Assembly (NCBI GenBank): GCA_023460715.1
Contig: JAEWPH010000038.1
Coordinates: 1-52,602, forward strand
Length of the DNA: 52,602 nucleotides
Reading direction: 5' to 3'
Source: Pseudomonadota bacterium
GTDB lineage: Bacteria > Pseudomonadota > Gammaproteobacteria > Burkholderiales > Burkholderiaceae_C
The notes under the pieces were generated by a model. It saw nothing but the letters and a program-made list of their open reading frames with translations, had not been told where the DNA came from and did no database searches. Of the stretch, positions 35,022 to 44,700 are shown piece after piece. Both the position numbers and the translations under genes were made by a program. How positions within the stretch are numbered: the stretch's first letter is position 1; each line of letters begins with the position of its first letter.

Positions 35022-36005
35022 GTGTTCAAAAACATGATCGTGTACCGCATTGCGCCGCAGTGGCAGGTCGAATTGACGCAGTTGGAAGAGGCGCTGGCCA
35101 AGACGCCGTTTGCGGAGTGCGGTGCCACGCAGGAAAAGTCGATCGGCTGGGTGCCGCCGCGGGGCGATGCCCACGGGCTGTTCGCCGAATCGGTGGGCGG
35201 GCAGTGGATCCTGCGCTTCATGGTCGAGTCCAAGGTGCTGCCCGGCTCGGTGCTGGCACGCAAGGTCAAGGAAAAGGCCGCGCGCATCGAGCAGGAGACC
35301 GGCCGCAAGCCCGGCAAGAAGGAAAGCAAGGAACTCAAGGAAGAGGCCAAGCTCGACCTGCTGCCCATGGCGTTCACCAAGCAGGGATCGATGTGGGTGT
35401 GGATCGACCCGCAGGCGCATCTGCTGGTGCTGGACACCAGCAGCCAGGGCCGTGCCGACGAGGTGGTGAGCCTGCTGGTGGATGCGTTGCCCGGCCTGTC
35501 GGTGGCGCTGCTGGACACGCAGACCAGTCCCCAGGCGGCCATGTCCCACTGGCTCAGCACGCAGGAGCCGCCCGTGGGCTTCAGCGTGGACCGCGAATGC
35601 GAATTGAAGAGTGCCGACGAATCCAAGGCCGTGGTGCGCTACTCGCGCCACCCGCTGGACATCGAAGAGGTGCAGGCGCACATCGCCGCCGGTAAGCTGC
35701 CGACCAAGCTGGCCATGACCTGGGACGACCGCGTGTCCTTCGTGCTGAGCGAGGGGCTGCAGGTCAAGAAGGTGTCGTTCCTGGACACGGTGTTCGAGGG
35801 CAACGGCAAGGACGACGGCGGCTTCGACACCGACGTGGCCATCGCCACGGGTGAGCTGACCAAGCTGATCCCCGACCTGGTCGAGGCGCTGGGCGGCGAG
35901 GGCCGGACCGAGCTCGGCGGCGCTGCCGCGCCCGCCGCACCGCAAGGGCAGCCGGCGCCCTCCGCCCCGGCCACCACGGCCGAGGACGACGACGCACCGT
36001 TCTGA
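35022..36005 (+). CDS. rdgC: Recombination-associated protein RdgC
   Basis: RdgC is a ring-forming, sequence-independent DNA-binding protein that restrains RecA. The 327-residue product starts (GTG) FKNMIVYRIAPQW, matching E. coli FKNLMVYRLS, and contains EKSIGWVPPRG and VLPGSVLARKVKEKAARIEQ, which are hallmark segments. A GTG start at 35022 is chosen for its family-matching N-terminus and the upstream GGGTGAG; the frame is open to 34962. The C-terminus has a Pro/Ala-rich acidic tail (PATTAEDDDAPF) that also resembles SSB-type acidic tips. It lies 2 kb to the right of the origin candidate. Confidence 0.95.
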   Translation: MFKNMIVYRIAPQWQVELTQLEEALAKTPFAECGATQEKSIGWVPPRGDAHGLFAESVGGQWILRFMVESKVLPGSVLARKVKEKAARIEQETGRKPGKKESKELKEEAKLDLLPMAFTKQGSMWVWIDPQAHLLVLDTSSQGRADEVVSLLVDALPGLSVALLDTQTSPQAAMSHWLSTQEPPVGFSVDRECELKSADESKAVVRYSRHPLDIEEVQAHIAAGKLPTKLAMTWDDRVSFVLSEGLQVKKVSFLDTVFEGNGKDDGGFDTDVAIATGELTKLIPDLVEALGGEGRTELGGAAAPAAPQGQPAPSAPATTAEDDDAPF

Positions 36006-36129
36006 GCCCGGGGCGCCACCCTGCACCGCGCCATCCCGCGTGCGCGCAGGGGGCATGGTGTGGCGCTGCCGCCCGGGTGCAGGCACGATGCGGACCTTCG
36101 ACTGACCGACCACGACCGGAGGTATTGCC

Positions 36130-36519
36130 ATGTTGATTTCCGTCCGCCGCTTGTCCTTGGCCGCCGCGCTGGCCGCCGGGGCCGCCGTTCCCGGCCTGGC
36201 CCATGCCCACCACGGCTGGTCCTGGGCCGAAGACGCCCAGAGCGAACTGGCCGGCACCGTACAGCGCGTGCAGGTGGCGCCGCCCCATCCGTGGATCGAC
36301 GTGAAGACGGCCCAGGGCGAGGTCTGGCGCGTGGACCTGGGCAACCCGACGCAGACCGAGCGCTCGGGCTTCACCGCCCAGTCCGCCCGGGCCGGCGATG
36401 CCATCACCGTCGTGGGCAACCGCGACAAGGACGCCACGCGCCAGCGCATGAAGGCGGTGCAGATCACGGTGGGCGGCAAGCCGTACGTGATGTACCCCGA
36501 GCGAGTGGAAAAGCGCTGA
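36130..36519 (+). CDS. Small exported protein, DUF6152-like
   Basis: A 129-residue periplasmic protein with a signal peptide (LSLAAALAAGAAVPGLAHA). The mature N-terminus HHGWSWAEDAQSELAGTV, with a His pair, followed by VQVAPPHPWIDVKTAQGEVW and a small beta-barrel-like region, is typical of the DUF6152 family. The His residues suggest metal binding but this is not shown. GGAGG precedes the ATG. It is followed by two membrane-protein genes and may form an operon with them. Confidence 0.75.
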   Translation: MLISVRRLSLAAALAAGAAVPGLAHAHHGWSWAEDAQSELAGTVQRVQVAPPHPWIDVKTAQGEVWRVDLGNPTQTERSGFTAQSARAGDAITVVGNRDKDATRQRMKAVQITVGGKPYVMYPERVEKR

Positions 36520-36635
36520 CCGGCCGGGGCATCGCGGCCATGTGGTCGCTCCGGCCGCTCTGGCCGCCGCCGGCCGCTTGCCACCCGCACTGAAGCCCCC
36601 CACCCTTTTTCGAACCCCTGGATCCAGGCCCCGCC

Positions 36636-37118
36636 GTGTTGTCCACCGTGCTCGACGCCCTGCCTGCCCTGCCGCCTGTGGCGTGGCTGGTGCATTCCGG
36701 CACCGCCTACCTGGTGGTGAATGCCGTGCACATCGCCGCGCTGGGGCTGGGGGTGGGCGCCGCGGTGCTGCTGGACCTGCGCCTGCTCCAGGCCGTGGGC
36801 CGGGCGCTGCCGCTGGCGCTCATCGGGCCGTTTCTCTCGCGGGCCGCGGCCGCCGGGCTGGGCCTGGCGGCGGCCACCGGCCTGTGGCTGTTCGCGGTGC
36901 GCGGCAGTGAGTATCTGAACAACCCCGCCTTCCTCGCCAAGCTCGCCCTGATCGGGCTGGCGCTGGCGAATGTGGCCGCCATGCACGGCACCGGGCGCTG
37001 GGCCGCCACGCTGCAGGCGGGCCGGGCCGGTGGCATCGCGCGCCTGCAGGCGGTGCTGTCGCTGGCGCTGTGGCTCGGGGCGCTGCTGGCGGGCCGCTGG
37101 ATCGGCTTTCTTCTGTAG
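36636..37118 (+). CDS. Integral membrane protein (DUF6644-like)
   Basis: A 160-residue protein with four or more predicted transmembrane helices, for example YLVVNAVHIAALGLGVGAAV, AAAGLGLAAATGLWLF, LIGLALANVAAM and LQAVLSLALWLGALLAGRWI. VNAVHIAAL contains a His placed as in b-type cytochrome-like families. The start codon is GTG at 36636. It is usually found next to the small exported DUF6152 gene, as here. Function unknown. Confidence 0.7.
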   Translation: MLSTVLDALPALPPVAWLVHSGTAYLVVNAVHIAALGLGVGAAVLLDLRLLQAVGRALPLALIGPFLSRAAAAGLGLAAATGLWLFAVRGSEYLNNPAFLAKLALIGLALANVAAMHGTGRWAATLQAGRAGGIARLQAVLSLALWLGALLAGRWIGFLL

Positions 37119-37151
37119 CGGGCGCGGCGGCTGCCGCTACCATCGCCGTCC

Positions 37152-38405
37152 ATGGCGCTCAACTGGGTCTGGATCGGTTTCTTCACCGTGGCATTCGCCA
37201 CCGCCGTGGCGCGCTGGCTGCTGGGCGAGGACGGCATCTTCCAGGCGCTGCTGGCCGCGCTGTTCGACGGCGCCCGCTCGGGCTTCGAGATCTCGCTCGG
37301 CCTGGCCGGCGTGATGGCGCTGTGGCTGGGCCTGATGCGCGTGGGCGAGCGCGCCGGCATGGTCGAACTGCTGGCCCGCGCAGCCGGGCCGCTGCTGCGG
37401 CGCCTGTTCCCCGAGGTGCCGCAGGGCCACCCGGCACAGGGCGCGATGACCATGAACATCTCGGCCAACCTGCTGGGGCTGGACAACGCCGCCACGCCGC
37501 TGGGCCTGACGGCCATGCGCGAGCTGCAGACGCTGAACACGCGCCAGCCCGATACGGCGAGCAACGCGCAAATCATGTTCGTGGTGATGAACACCGCGGG
37601 CCTCACGCTCATTCCCACCTCGGTGATCGCCATCCGCCAGAGCATCGCGCTCAAGCAGGGCCTAGGCGCCGGCTTCAATGCGGCCGACATCTTTCTGCCC
37701 ACGCTGATCGTCACCTTCATCTCGCTGCTGGCCGGCGTGCTGGCGGTGGCCGTGTGCCAGCGGCTGCCGCTGTGGCGCGCGCGCTTTCTGGTGCCGGTGG
37801 CCGTGGCGGCGGGCCTGCTGGCGGCGGCGGTGACGGCGCTGGCGCGGCTGCCGGCCGAGCAGGCCGCACGCATCGCGGGCACCACGGGCGCGGCCGTCAT
37901 CCTGGGCGTGGTGATGCTGTTCGTGCTGGCGGGTGCCGTGCGGCGCGTGAACGTGTACGACGCTTTCATCGACGGCGCCAAGGAAGGCTTCGGCGTGGCG
38001 ATCCAGATCGTGCCCTACCTCATCGCCATCCTGGTCGCCATCGGCGTGTTCCGCGCGGCGGGGTGCATGGACTTTCTGCTCTCGGCCATCGGCGCGGGCG
38101 TGGCAGCGCTGGGGTGGAACACCGACTTTCTGCCGGCGCTGCCCGTGGGCCTGATGAAGGTGCTGTCGGGGGCCGGCGCACGGGGGCTGATGATCGATGT
38201 GATGCAGGTGCACGGCGTGGATTCGTTCGCCGGGCGGCTCGCCGCCATCGTGCAGGGCTCCACCGAGACCACGTTTTACGTGCTGGCCGTGTACTTCGGC
38301 AGCGTGGGCATCCAGCACGCGCGCCACGCGCTGGCCTGCGCGCTGTTCGCCGATGCTGCGGGGCTGGCGGCGGCGATCGGCGTGGGCTATGCCATGCTGC
38401 GCTGA
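37152..38405 (+). CDS. SpmA-SpmB fusion (nucleoside recognition domain) membrane protein
   Basis: A 417-residue polytopic inner-membrane protein corresponding to Bacillus SpmA (residues 1-200) fused to SpmB (residues 235-417). Each half contains a nucleoside-recognition (Gate) motif: MTMNISANLLGLDNAATPLG in the first, MKVLSGAGARGLMIDVMQVHG and VQGSTETTFYVLAVYFGSVG in the second. In Bacillus these act in spore core dehydration; in non-sporing proteobacteria the role is unknown, perhaps transport. It begins 33 bp after the preceding membrane-protein gene. Confidence 0.9.
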   Translation: MALNWVWIGFFTVAFATAVARWLLGEDGIFQALLAALFDGARSGFEISLGLAGVMALWLGLMRVGERAGMVELLARAAGPLLRRLFPEVPQGHPAQGAMTMNISANLLGLDNAATPLGLTAMRELQTLNTRQPDTASNAQIMFVVMNTAGLTLIPTSVIAIRQSIALKQGLGAGFNAADIFLPTLIVTFISLLAGVLAVAVCQRLPLWRARFLVPVAVAAGLLAAAVTALARLPAEQAARIAGTTGAAVILGVVMLFVLAGAVRRVNVYDAFIDGAKEGFGVAIQIVPYLIAILVAIGVFRAAGCMDFLLSAIGAGVAALGWNTDFLPALPVGLMKVLSGAGARGLMIDVMQVHGVDSFAGRLAAIVQGSTETTFYVLAVYFGSVGIQHARHALACALFADAAGLAAAIGVGYAMLR

Positions 38406-38414
38406 GGTGGCTCG

Positions 38415-38846
38415 TCACCCTCGCACTGGATAGGCCTCAAGCACGGCCGCCAGGCCGTGCAGGGACTGCCGCAGTTGGGTCTGGTCGATGGCGATCTCGA
38501 ACGCCAGGCGCTGCGGGCTGCCGGGCTGGTCCGTCGCCTCGCCGGTGATCCGCAGATGCCCCCGGCCATCGCCGGTCACCGACAGTGCCAGCTGGCCTTC
38601 CAGTGTGTTGAAGGCGGCGTTGCCCGACAGGGACTGGTACAGCGCGGCCAGTTGGTCATGGAAAGTCTGCAGCTCATGCGTGAGCAGGGCGGCTGCAAAG
38701 CGCCCCTGGAACGCGCCGCAGTGCACGGAGATGTCCGCCGTGAGCCAGTTGTCGTCGTAGTAGTCGCCTGTCGGCGTGCGCTCATAGCCGGCGATGGCGA
38801 CCTCCAGCCGCTCCCGCTCCTGGCCGCCAAAGGCAAATGCTTCCAT
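38415..38846 (-). CDS. Conserved hypothetical (possible WapI-type immunity fold)
   Basis: A 143-residue cytoplasmic protein. The pattern YYDDNWLTADISVHCGAFQGRF, THELQTFHDQLAALYQSLSG, LEGQLALSVTGDGRGHLRITGE and LAFEIAIDQTQLRQSLHGL resembles a family annotated in places as WapI-like immunity proteins, but I recall this only in outline and no toxin gene is adjacent. The start at 38846 is set by the family-like N-terminus (MEAFAFGGQERERLEVAI). It is convergent with the SpmAB gene. Confidence 0.5.
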   Translation of the reverse strand: MEAFAFGGQERERLEVAIAGYERTPTGDYYDDNWLTADISVHCGAFQGRFAAALLTHELQTFHDQLAALYQSLSGNAAFNTLEGQLALSVTGDGRGHLRITGEATDQPGSPQRLAFEIAIDQTQLRQSLHGLAAVLEAYPVRG

Positions 38847-38978
38847 CGGATCTCCTGTTTCTTGCGGCCACTGCCGTGTCGTGCCGCCGCCGCGGGGCGG
38901 CATGCGCCGGACCGCAGCCTAAACCTTGGACAATCGGCCCCTGGATTGTGTTTCCCTTTGACTCAGAAAGAAGATGCC

Positions 38979-39227
38979 GTGACCGACACCCCGCAACGCC
39001 CCGAACTGCCCGACCACCTCTCCGTCGATCCGCGCAGCAAGTTCCACGTGCCCGCCGTGTTCGAGCACGACATCGGCATCCGCTTCAACGGCAAGGAGCG
39101 CTTCGACGTCGAGGAATACTGCGTGAGCGAGGGCTTCATCAAGGTGCCCGCCGGCAAGACGCTGGATCGCAAGGGCCGGCCGCTGCTGATCACGCTCAAG
39201 GGCACGGTCGAGGCGTTCTACAAATAA
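38979..39227 (+). CDS. DUF3297 family protein
   Basis: An 82-residue protein. The sequence DTPQRPELPDHLSVDPRSKF, FEHDIGIRFNGKERFDVEEY and GRPLLITLKGTVEAFYK matches the highly conserved DUF3297 (glutathione peroxidase-like small protein in old annotations). The start is GTG at 38979 with AGAAG upstream. Function unknown. It is followed after 13 bp by a GNAT acetyltransferase, probably the same transcript. Confidence 0.88.
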   Translation: MTDTPQRPELPDHLSVDPRSKFHVPAVFEHDIGIRFNGKERFDVEEYCVSEGFIKVPAGKTLDRKGRPLLITLKGTVEAFYK

Positions 39228-39240
39228 GTCAGGCCAGCCG

Positions 39241-39696
39241 ATGGCGTGCTGCGACATCCGCGAGGTGCGCGAGAGCGAGCTGCAGGCACTGCTGGCGCTC
39301 TATGCGCACCTACACACCGACGACGCACCACCGCCTGCGGCAGCGCTTGCACAGGCCGTGTGGCAGGAGATACTGCGCGATGACCGCCATGTCTGCCTGG
39401 GCGGCTATGTCGATGGCCAACTGATCGCCAGCTGCGTCGTGACGGTGATCCCCAACCTCACGCGGGGTTGCCGGCCCTATGCGGTGATCGAGAACGTGGT
39501 GACCCACGCCCACCACCGCGGCCAGGGCCACGGCAAGGCCGTGCTGCAGGAGGCCCTGCGCCAGTGCTGGGCCCGTGGCTGCTACAAGGCCATGCTGATG
39601 ACGGGCCGCAAGGATGCGGCCACGCTGCAGTTCTATGCGTCTGCGGGCTTCGATGGCGACGACAAGCGCGCCTTCATCGCGCGGCCACCTCGCTGA
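39241..39696 (+). CDS. GNAT-family N-acetyltransferase
   Basis: A 151-residue acetyltransferase. Motif A, the acetyl-CoA pyrophosphate loop, is THAHHRGQGHGKAVLQEAL; motif B is AATLQFYASAGFDGDDKRAF. The N-terminal region (REVRESELQALLALYAHLH) is typical of small proteobacterial GNATs. The acyl acceptor is not predictable. It ends about 50 bp before the convergent thiolase gene. Confidence 0.9.
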   Translation: MACCDIREVRESELQALLALYAHLHTDDAPPPAAALAQAVWQEILRDDRHVCLGGYVDGQLIASCVVTVIPNLTRGCRPYAVIENVVTHAHHRGQGHGKAVLQEALRQCWARGCYKAMLMTGRKDAATLQFYASAGFDGDDKRAFIARPPR

Positions 39697-39743
39697 TATA
39701 CACACCGTGGCGGCCGGCGCCGCAGCGCCGGTGCACGCCGCCA

Positions 39744-40940
39744 TCACACCCGCTCGAACACCGCCGCGATGCCTTGCCCGCCGCCGATGCACATGGTCAC
39801 CAGCGCGTAGCGGCCGCCCGTGCGGTGCAGCTCGGCGATGGCCTTGGTGGTAATGATTGCGCCCGTCGCGCCCACCGGATGGCCCAGCGAGATGCCCGAG
39901 CCGTTGGGGTTCACCTTGGCCGGGTCCAGGCCCAGTTCCTGGATGACGGCGCAGGCCTGGGCGGCAAAGGCCTCGTTGGCCTCGATCACGTCCATGTCCT
40001 GCACCGTGAGGCCCGTGCGCTGCAGCACCTTCTGCGTGGCCGGCACCGGGCCGATGCCCATGTAGGCCGGGTCCACGCCGGCGTGCGCATAGCCCACCAG
40101 GCGCGCCAGCGGGCGCGCGTTCAGTGCCTGCAGCCGGTCGCCGGCCACCAGCACCACGGCGGCCGCGCCGTCGTTGATGCCCGAGGCGTTGCCCGCCGTG
40201 ACGGTGCCGCCGTCCTTCTTGAACGCGGGCTTCATGCCGGCCAGCACTTCCACCGTGGTGGTGCCGCGCACGTGCTCGTCGGTGTCGAACAGCGTGGTGC
40301 CCTTGCGGGTGGCGATTTCCACCGGAACGATCTGCTCCTTGAAGTAGCCCGCGTCGATGGCGGCAGCGGCGCGGCGCTGGCTCTCGGCGGCCAGGCGGTC
40401 CTGCTGTTCTCGGCTGATGCGGTAACGCTCGGCCACGTTCTCGGCGGTGATGCCCATGTGCATCTTCTGCCATGGGTCGTGCAGGATGCCGAGCATGTAG
40501 TCGATGCTTTTCGCATCGCCCATGCGCGCCCCCCAGCGCGCCGCGGTGTCGAAGTAGGGGCCGCGGCTCATCGATTCGCTGCCGCCGCCCACGGCCACGT
40601 CGCAGTCGCCGTAGCCGATGGCCTGCGCCGCCGACACGATGGCCTGCAGGCCCGAGCCGCACAGCCGGTTGACGTTGAAGGCGGGCGTTTCGACTGGGCA
40701 GCCGGCGTCGATGGCGGCCACACGCGAGAGGTACGCGTCCTTGGTGTCGGTGGGGATGACGTTGCCCATCACCACATGGCCGATGGCATCGGGCGCGAGG
40801 CCGCTGCGCTCGATGGCGGCGCGCACGGCGGTGGTGGCGAGCTGGGTGTTGGGCACGTCTTTCAGCGCGCCGCCGAAGGTGCCGATGGCGGTGCGGGCGG
40901 TACTGACGACGAAGACGTCGCGGTGGGGGGATGCGGTCAT
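39744..40940 (-). CDS. Acetyl-CoA C-acetyltransferase / thiolase
   Basis: A 398-residue thiolase catalysing condensation or cleavage of acyl-CoA (acetoacetyl-CoA or 3-oxoacyl-CoA). The nucleophilic Cys94 lies in [10 protein letters not shown], the active-site His in GHPVGATGA, and the second Cys in MCIGGGQG near the C-terminus, so it is catalytically complete. The chain-length preference is not readable by eye (BktB, PhaA or PcaF-like are possible). It lies 37 bp downstream of the crotonase gene on the same strand and probably shares its transcript, pointing to acyl-CoA breakdown. Confidence 0.95.
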   Translation of the reverse strand: MTASPHRDVFVVSTARTAIGTFGGALKDVPNTQLATTAVRAAIERSGLAPDAIGHVVMGNVIPTDTKDAYLSRVAAIDAGCPVETPAFNVNRLCGSGLQAIVSAAQAIGYGDCDVAVGGGSESMSRGPYFDTAARWGARMGDAKSIDYMLGILHDPWQKMHMGITAENVAERYRISREQQDRLAAESQRRAAAAIDAGYFKEQIVPVEIATRKGTTLFDTDEHVRGTTTVEVLAGMKPAFKKDGGTVTAGNASGINDGAAAVVLVAGDRLQALNARPLARLVGYAHAGVDPAYMGIGPVPATQKVLQRTGLTVQDMDVIEANEAFAAQACAVIQELGLDPAKVNPNGSGISLGHPVGATGAIITTKAIAELHRTGGRYALVTMCIGGGQGIAAVFERV

Positions 40941-40977
40941 GGCAATGGGGGTGTAGAGGTGGGAATCGGTCAGGCGC

Positions 40978-41766
40978 TCAGCGCCCGGTGAACTGCGGCT
41001 TGCGCTTGGCGAAGAAGGCCTCGATGCCTTCCGGCAGGTCGGCGCTGAGTGCGCATTCGTGGAAGGCGCGCGCCTCGGCGGCGAGCTGGTCGGGCAGGTC
41101 GCGGTCGAAGCTGGTGCGCATCAGCCGGCGCATGTGGCCCAGCGCCACGGTGGGGCCGGCGGCCAGGCGCTCGGCCAGCTGCTGCACGGCGCCGTCCAGT
41201 TCGGCAGCGGGCAGCACGCGGTTGACCAGGCCCAGGCGCAGCGCGTCGTCGGCGGTGAGGGTGTCGCCCAGCAGCGCGATCTCCAGCGCCTTGCGCAGGC
41301 CCACCAGGCGCGGCAATGCCCAGGACGCGCCCAGGTCGCAGCTGGTGCCCAGGTTGATGTAGGCCAGGTTCAGGCGCGTGCCTTCGGCCAGCAGGATGAA
41401 GTCGGCCGCCAGCATCAGGCTCATGCCACCGCCCGCGGCCACGCCGTGCACCTGGGCGATCACCGGCGCGTCGATGGCCGACAGCAGCGTGATGGCCTCG
41501 TTCAACGGGCCCAGCAGGTCGGCGGCGCCTTGCGCCGGGTCGGCCTGCAGCGTGGGGAGATCGCCGCCCGCCATGAAGGCCTTGCCGGCGCCGCGCAGCA
41601 CCACGGCGCGCACGCTGCGGTCGGCTGCGATCTGGCGCGCGGCGTCGCGCAGGGCGGTGGCCATGGGCACGTCGACGGCATTGAGCGCGTCGGGGCGGTG
41701 GAACTGCAGCGTGACGATGGCGCCGTGCCGGTCGACCTGCAGCGGGGATGCGCTAGGTGGTTGCAT
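40978..41766 (-). CDS. Enoyl-CoA hydratase/isomerase (crotonase) lacking both catalytic Glu
   Basis: A 262-residue crotonase-fold protein. The oxyanion hole and hexamer motifs [16 protein letters not shown] and [12 protein letters not shown] are clear. Aligned to rat mitochondrial crotonase, the two catalytic glutamates are Ser (GGGMSL) and Tyr (LAYINLG), but an Asp is present in SCDLGASW. This combination is seen in enoyl-CoA isomerases of the PaaG type, so isomerase activity is more likely than hydration. The start at 41766 has GAGGAAA upstream and lies 10 nt after the hsdR stop. The thiolase follows. Confidence 0.85.
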   Translation of the reverse strand: MQPPSASPLQVDRHGAIVTLQFHRPDALNAVDVPMATALRDAARQIAADRSVRAVVLRGAGKAFMAGGDLPTLQADPAQGAADLLGPLNEAITLLSAIDAPVIAQVHGVAAGGGMSLMLAADFILLAEGTRLNLAYINLGTSCDLGASWALPRLVGLRKALEIALLGDTLTADDALRLGLVNRVLPAAELDGAVQQLAERLAAGPTVALGHMRRLMRTSFDRDLPDQLAAEARAFHECALSADLPEGIEAFFAKRKPQFTGR

Positions 41767-41776
41767 ATAGTTTCCT

Positions 41777-44700
41777 CTAGGCGGCTCTTGGCAATTCAAA
41801 CTGTTGCAAGACGGAGAAAAGTTGCTCGACATTTGGTGCGTCGAAGAGGCCGTCCGGTCCCTGAACATGGATGTCGGTGAACGGCGACTCATACAGGCGT
41901 GCTGCGGGCATGGCTCCGTGCTCGGTGAGGTGCTGGACAATTTCTTCGATGAATTGCAGCTGGCTGGCGCTGGCGGTACCGGCTGCAATCAGCGTGGTAA
42001 ACGCCGCCATGGCCGCTTCACGCTCCAGCCCCACCAGAGAACGCACGAACACCGCCAAATTGGCATGCAGCGCCACGGCACGCTGAATGTCACTTTCCGT
42101 GCCGCCCGCCTCGTGCAGAAGGGTTTCCAGCTCTTGCAGGTCAGCGGCCGTGAGCGGCTGATTTCGGCGCAGCTTGCGCAGTGCCAGTCGGTCTTCATGG
42201 GCGCGCAGGACCACCTTGGCCTTCGCACGAAAGCGTTCGAAGTCGACCGCGCTGGCCACCAGGGGTAAATCTACTTGTGCGGTTTCGCCAATCTCATCTT
42301 CAAAGTCGGTATAGACCACCTTGCGGCTGCTTTTTTCGATGAGCTTGATGAGGCTGCGCAGCTTGCGGCGCGCCTGCTCCAGCATGGGCAAGGTCACGTC
42401 CTGCCACCACTCTTCACCTGCGATGGCCTCGATCAGCAGCAGGTGCTCGCGCACGCTGGGGATGTTGGCCTTCTCCAGCAAAGCAGTGGCAATTTGCTGC
42501 ACCTTGGTTTGCAGCCGTGCCAGCGCCGGCTCGCTGCGCAGCAGGGCCAGTTGGGTGTTCAGCAGCAGGGCGTCGAAGCGCTTGGCGTCTTCTTCATCGT
42601 CGCGCACGGCGGTGGGCAGACCGGACAGGTGCATTGACACTTCGGCCAGTTGCTCGGCGCTGGGGCGCTTCCACGCATCCGGTTGCGCCCAGGCTTCTAC
42701 CCAGCGGCGCTGCGGGCGCACCACAAAGTTGTCCAGTGACATGCCCGCCACCATGCTGTGCAGCAGATCTGCGGTGTCTTGGCGAATGGCCGCCTCGGTC
42801 AGCACGGGCGATTGCTGTGCCTCATCGGCCACACCGTGGCTGGCCAAACTGGACAAGCGCTTGTCGAGCACTTCGATCAGCTCCAGCCGAGCATTGAACA
42901 AGCGCTGCGACAGCGGCTGCGCCACCGCCCCCTCGCTCCCCTCCAATTCCTGGCTGAAAAACTCCAGGTTTTGGCAGAAGTCGAAGATGAAGAAGTCCTT
43001 CTTGTCTTGCGCAGGCCCATACAGCTCTTGGCACAGCCGCGTACCGCGCCCCACCATCTGCCAGAACTTGGCTTTGGAGCGCACGATCTTGAAGAACACC
43101 AGGTTCACCACCTCGGGCACGTCGATGCCTGTGTCCAACATATCCACCGAGATGGCGATGTGTGGGGCGCGGTCCTTTTGCGCAAAGGCGTCGATGAGCG
43201 ACTGCGCGTATTCGGTCTTGAAGGTGATGGTGCGCGCGAACAGGCCGTTGTATTCCGGGTAGTTCGCATCAAAGCGCTGCTGGATGAACTCGGCGTGCCG
43301 CTGGTTCTTGGCAAAGATGATGGTCTTGCCCAGCCGATCACCGCCCGCCACCTTGTGGCCGCGCTCCATCAGCAGGGCCAGCATCTTGTCCACCGTGTCG
43401 GTGTTGAACAGCCACTGGTTCACCGCTTCAGCGCTCACTTCGTCGGGGGCTTCGCCGCCTTCTTCGTCCCACTCCAGCGCGTCCCACTGGTCTTTTTCGT
43501 CGTCGCTCAGCTCGTCGTACCGAATGCCTTGGCGCTGGAACTTCAGCGGCACCGAAATCGCTTTGGGCGGGGCCAGGTAGCCCTCGGCAATCGCGTCATC
43601 CAGCCCATACGCATCGGTGGGTACACCGCTTTCCAGGCCAAACAGGCTGTAGGTGTTGCGGTCGATCTCGTCCTTGGGTGTGGCCGTCAGGCCCACCAGC
43701 AGCGCGTCAAAGTAGCTGAAGATGGCGCGGTACTTTTGGTAGATGGAGCGGTGCGCCTCGTCCACCACGATCAGGTCGAAGTGCCCCACGCCAAAGCGGC
43801 GCTGGCCGCCTGTACCTGCATTGGCGCTTTCGTTGATGAGCCCCATCATCGTGGGGTAGGTGGACACATAAACCCGGCCTTCGGTGGCGCGGTCCGTCAC
43901 CAGGTTCACCGGCGCGGCGTCGGGCAGGTGGGCCTTGAAGGCATTAACTGCCTGGTTCACCAGCGCTACGCGGTCGGCCAAAAACAGCACGCGCTTGGCC
44001 CAGCCTGAGCGCATGAGCAAGTCCACCAGCGCAATCACCGTGCGCGTTTTGCCCGCGCCTGTGGCCATTACCACCAGGGCCTTGCGGTGCTGGTCGCGTT
44101 CAAAGGTTTCGGCAATGCGGCGGATGGCGCGCTGCTGGTAGTGGCGCTCCACAATGCCCGCCGCAATCGGCAGGCTGGCCAGCGGCTTGCGCGTGGTGCG
44201 GCGCTGGGCCATCAGCTCCAGTTCGTCCCGCGTGTGAAAGCCCTGCACCGGGCGTGGCGGGCTGGTGGTGTCGTCCCACATCCAGTGCTCGTAGCCATTG
44301 GTGCCATAGATCACCGGGCGGTGGCCGGTGCTGCGCTCCAGACAGTCGGCATACAGGCGGGCTTGCTGCTCGCCTTCCTTGGCGCTGCGGCGGCTGCGCT
44401 TGGCTTCCACGATGGCCAGCGGCAGCTCGCCGCTCCACAGCACATAGTCCACGCGGCCCTTGCCATCAGGGGTGGGCATGCCCTGCACCGCGAACTCGCG
44501 GTCGCGCGGCTGGTCCAGCGCCCAGCCCGCTTCTTTGAGCAGCAAGTCGATGAACAGGTCCCGGGTTGCGGCCTCGTTGTAGTCGTGCGCGGTGACGGGC
44601 TGCACAGCGTTAGCGGCCTTGGCGGCGGCAATCTCGGCGCGGTAGCGGGCCAGCTCCGCATCCAGTTCGGCATTGCGTACAGTTGCTTCGCGCAGGGCGG

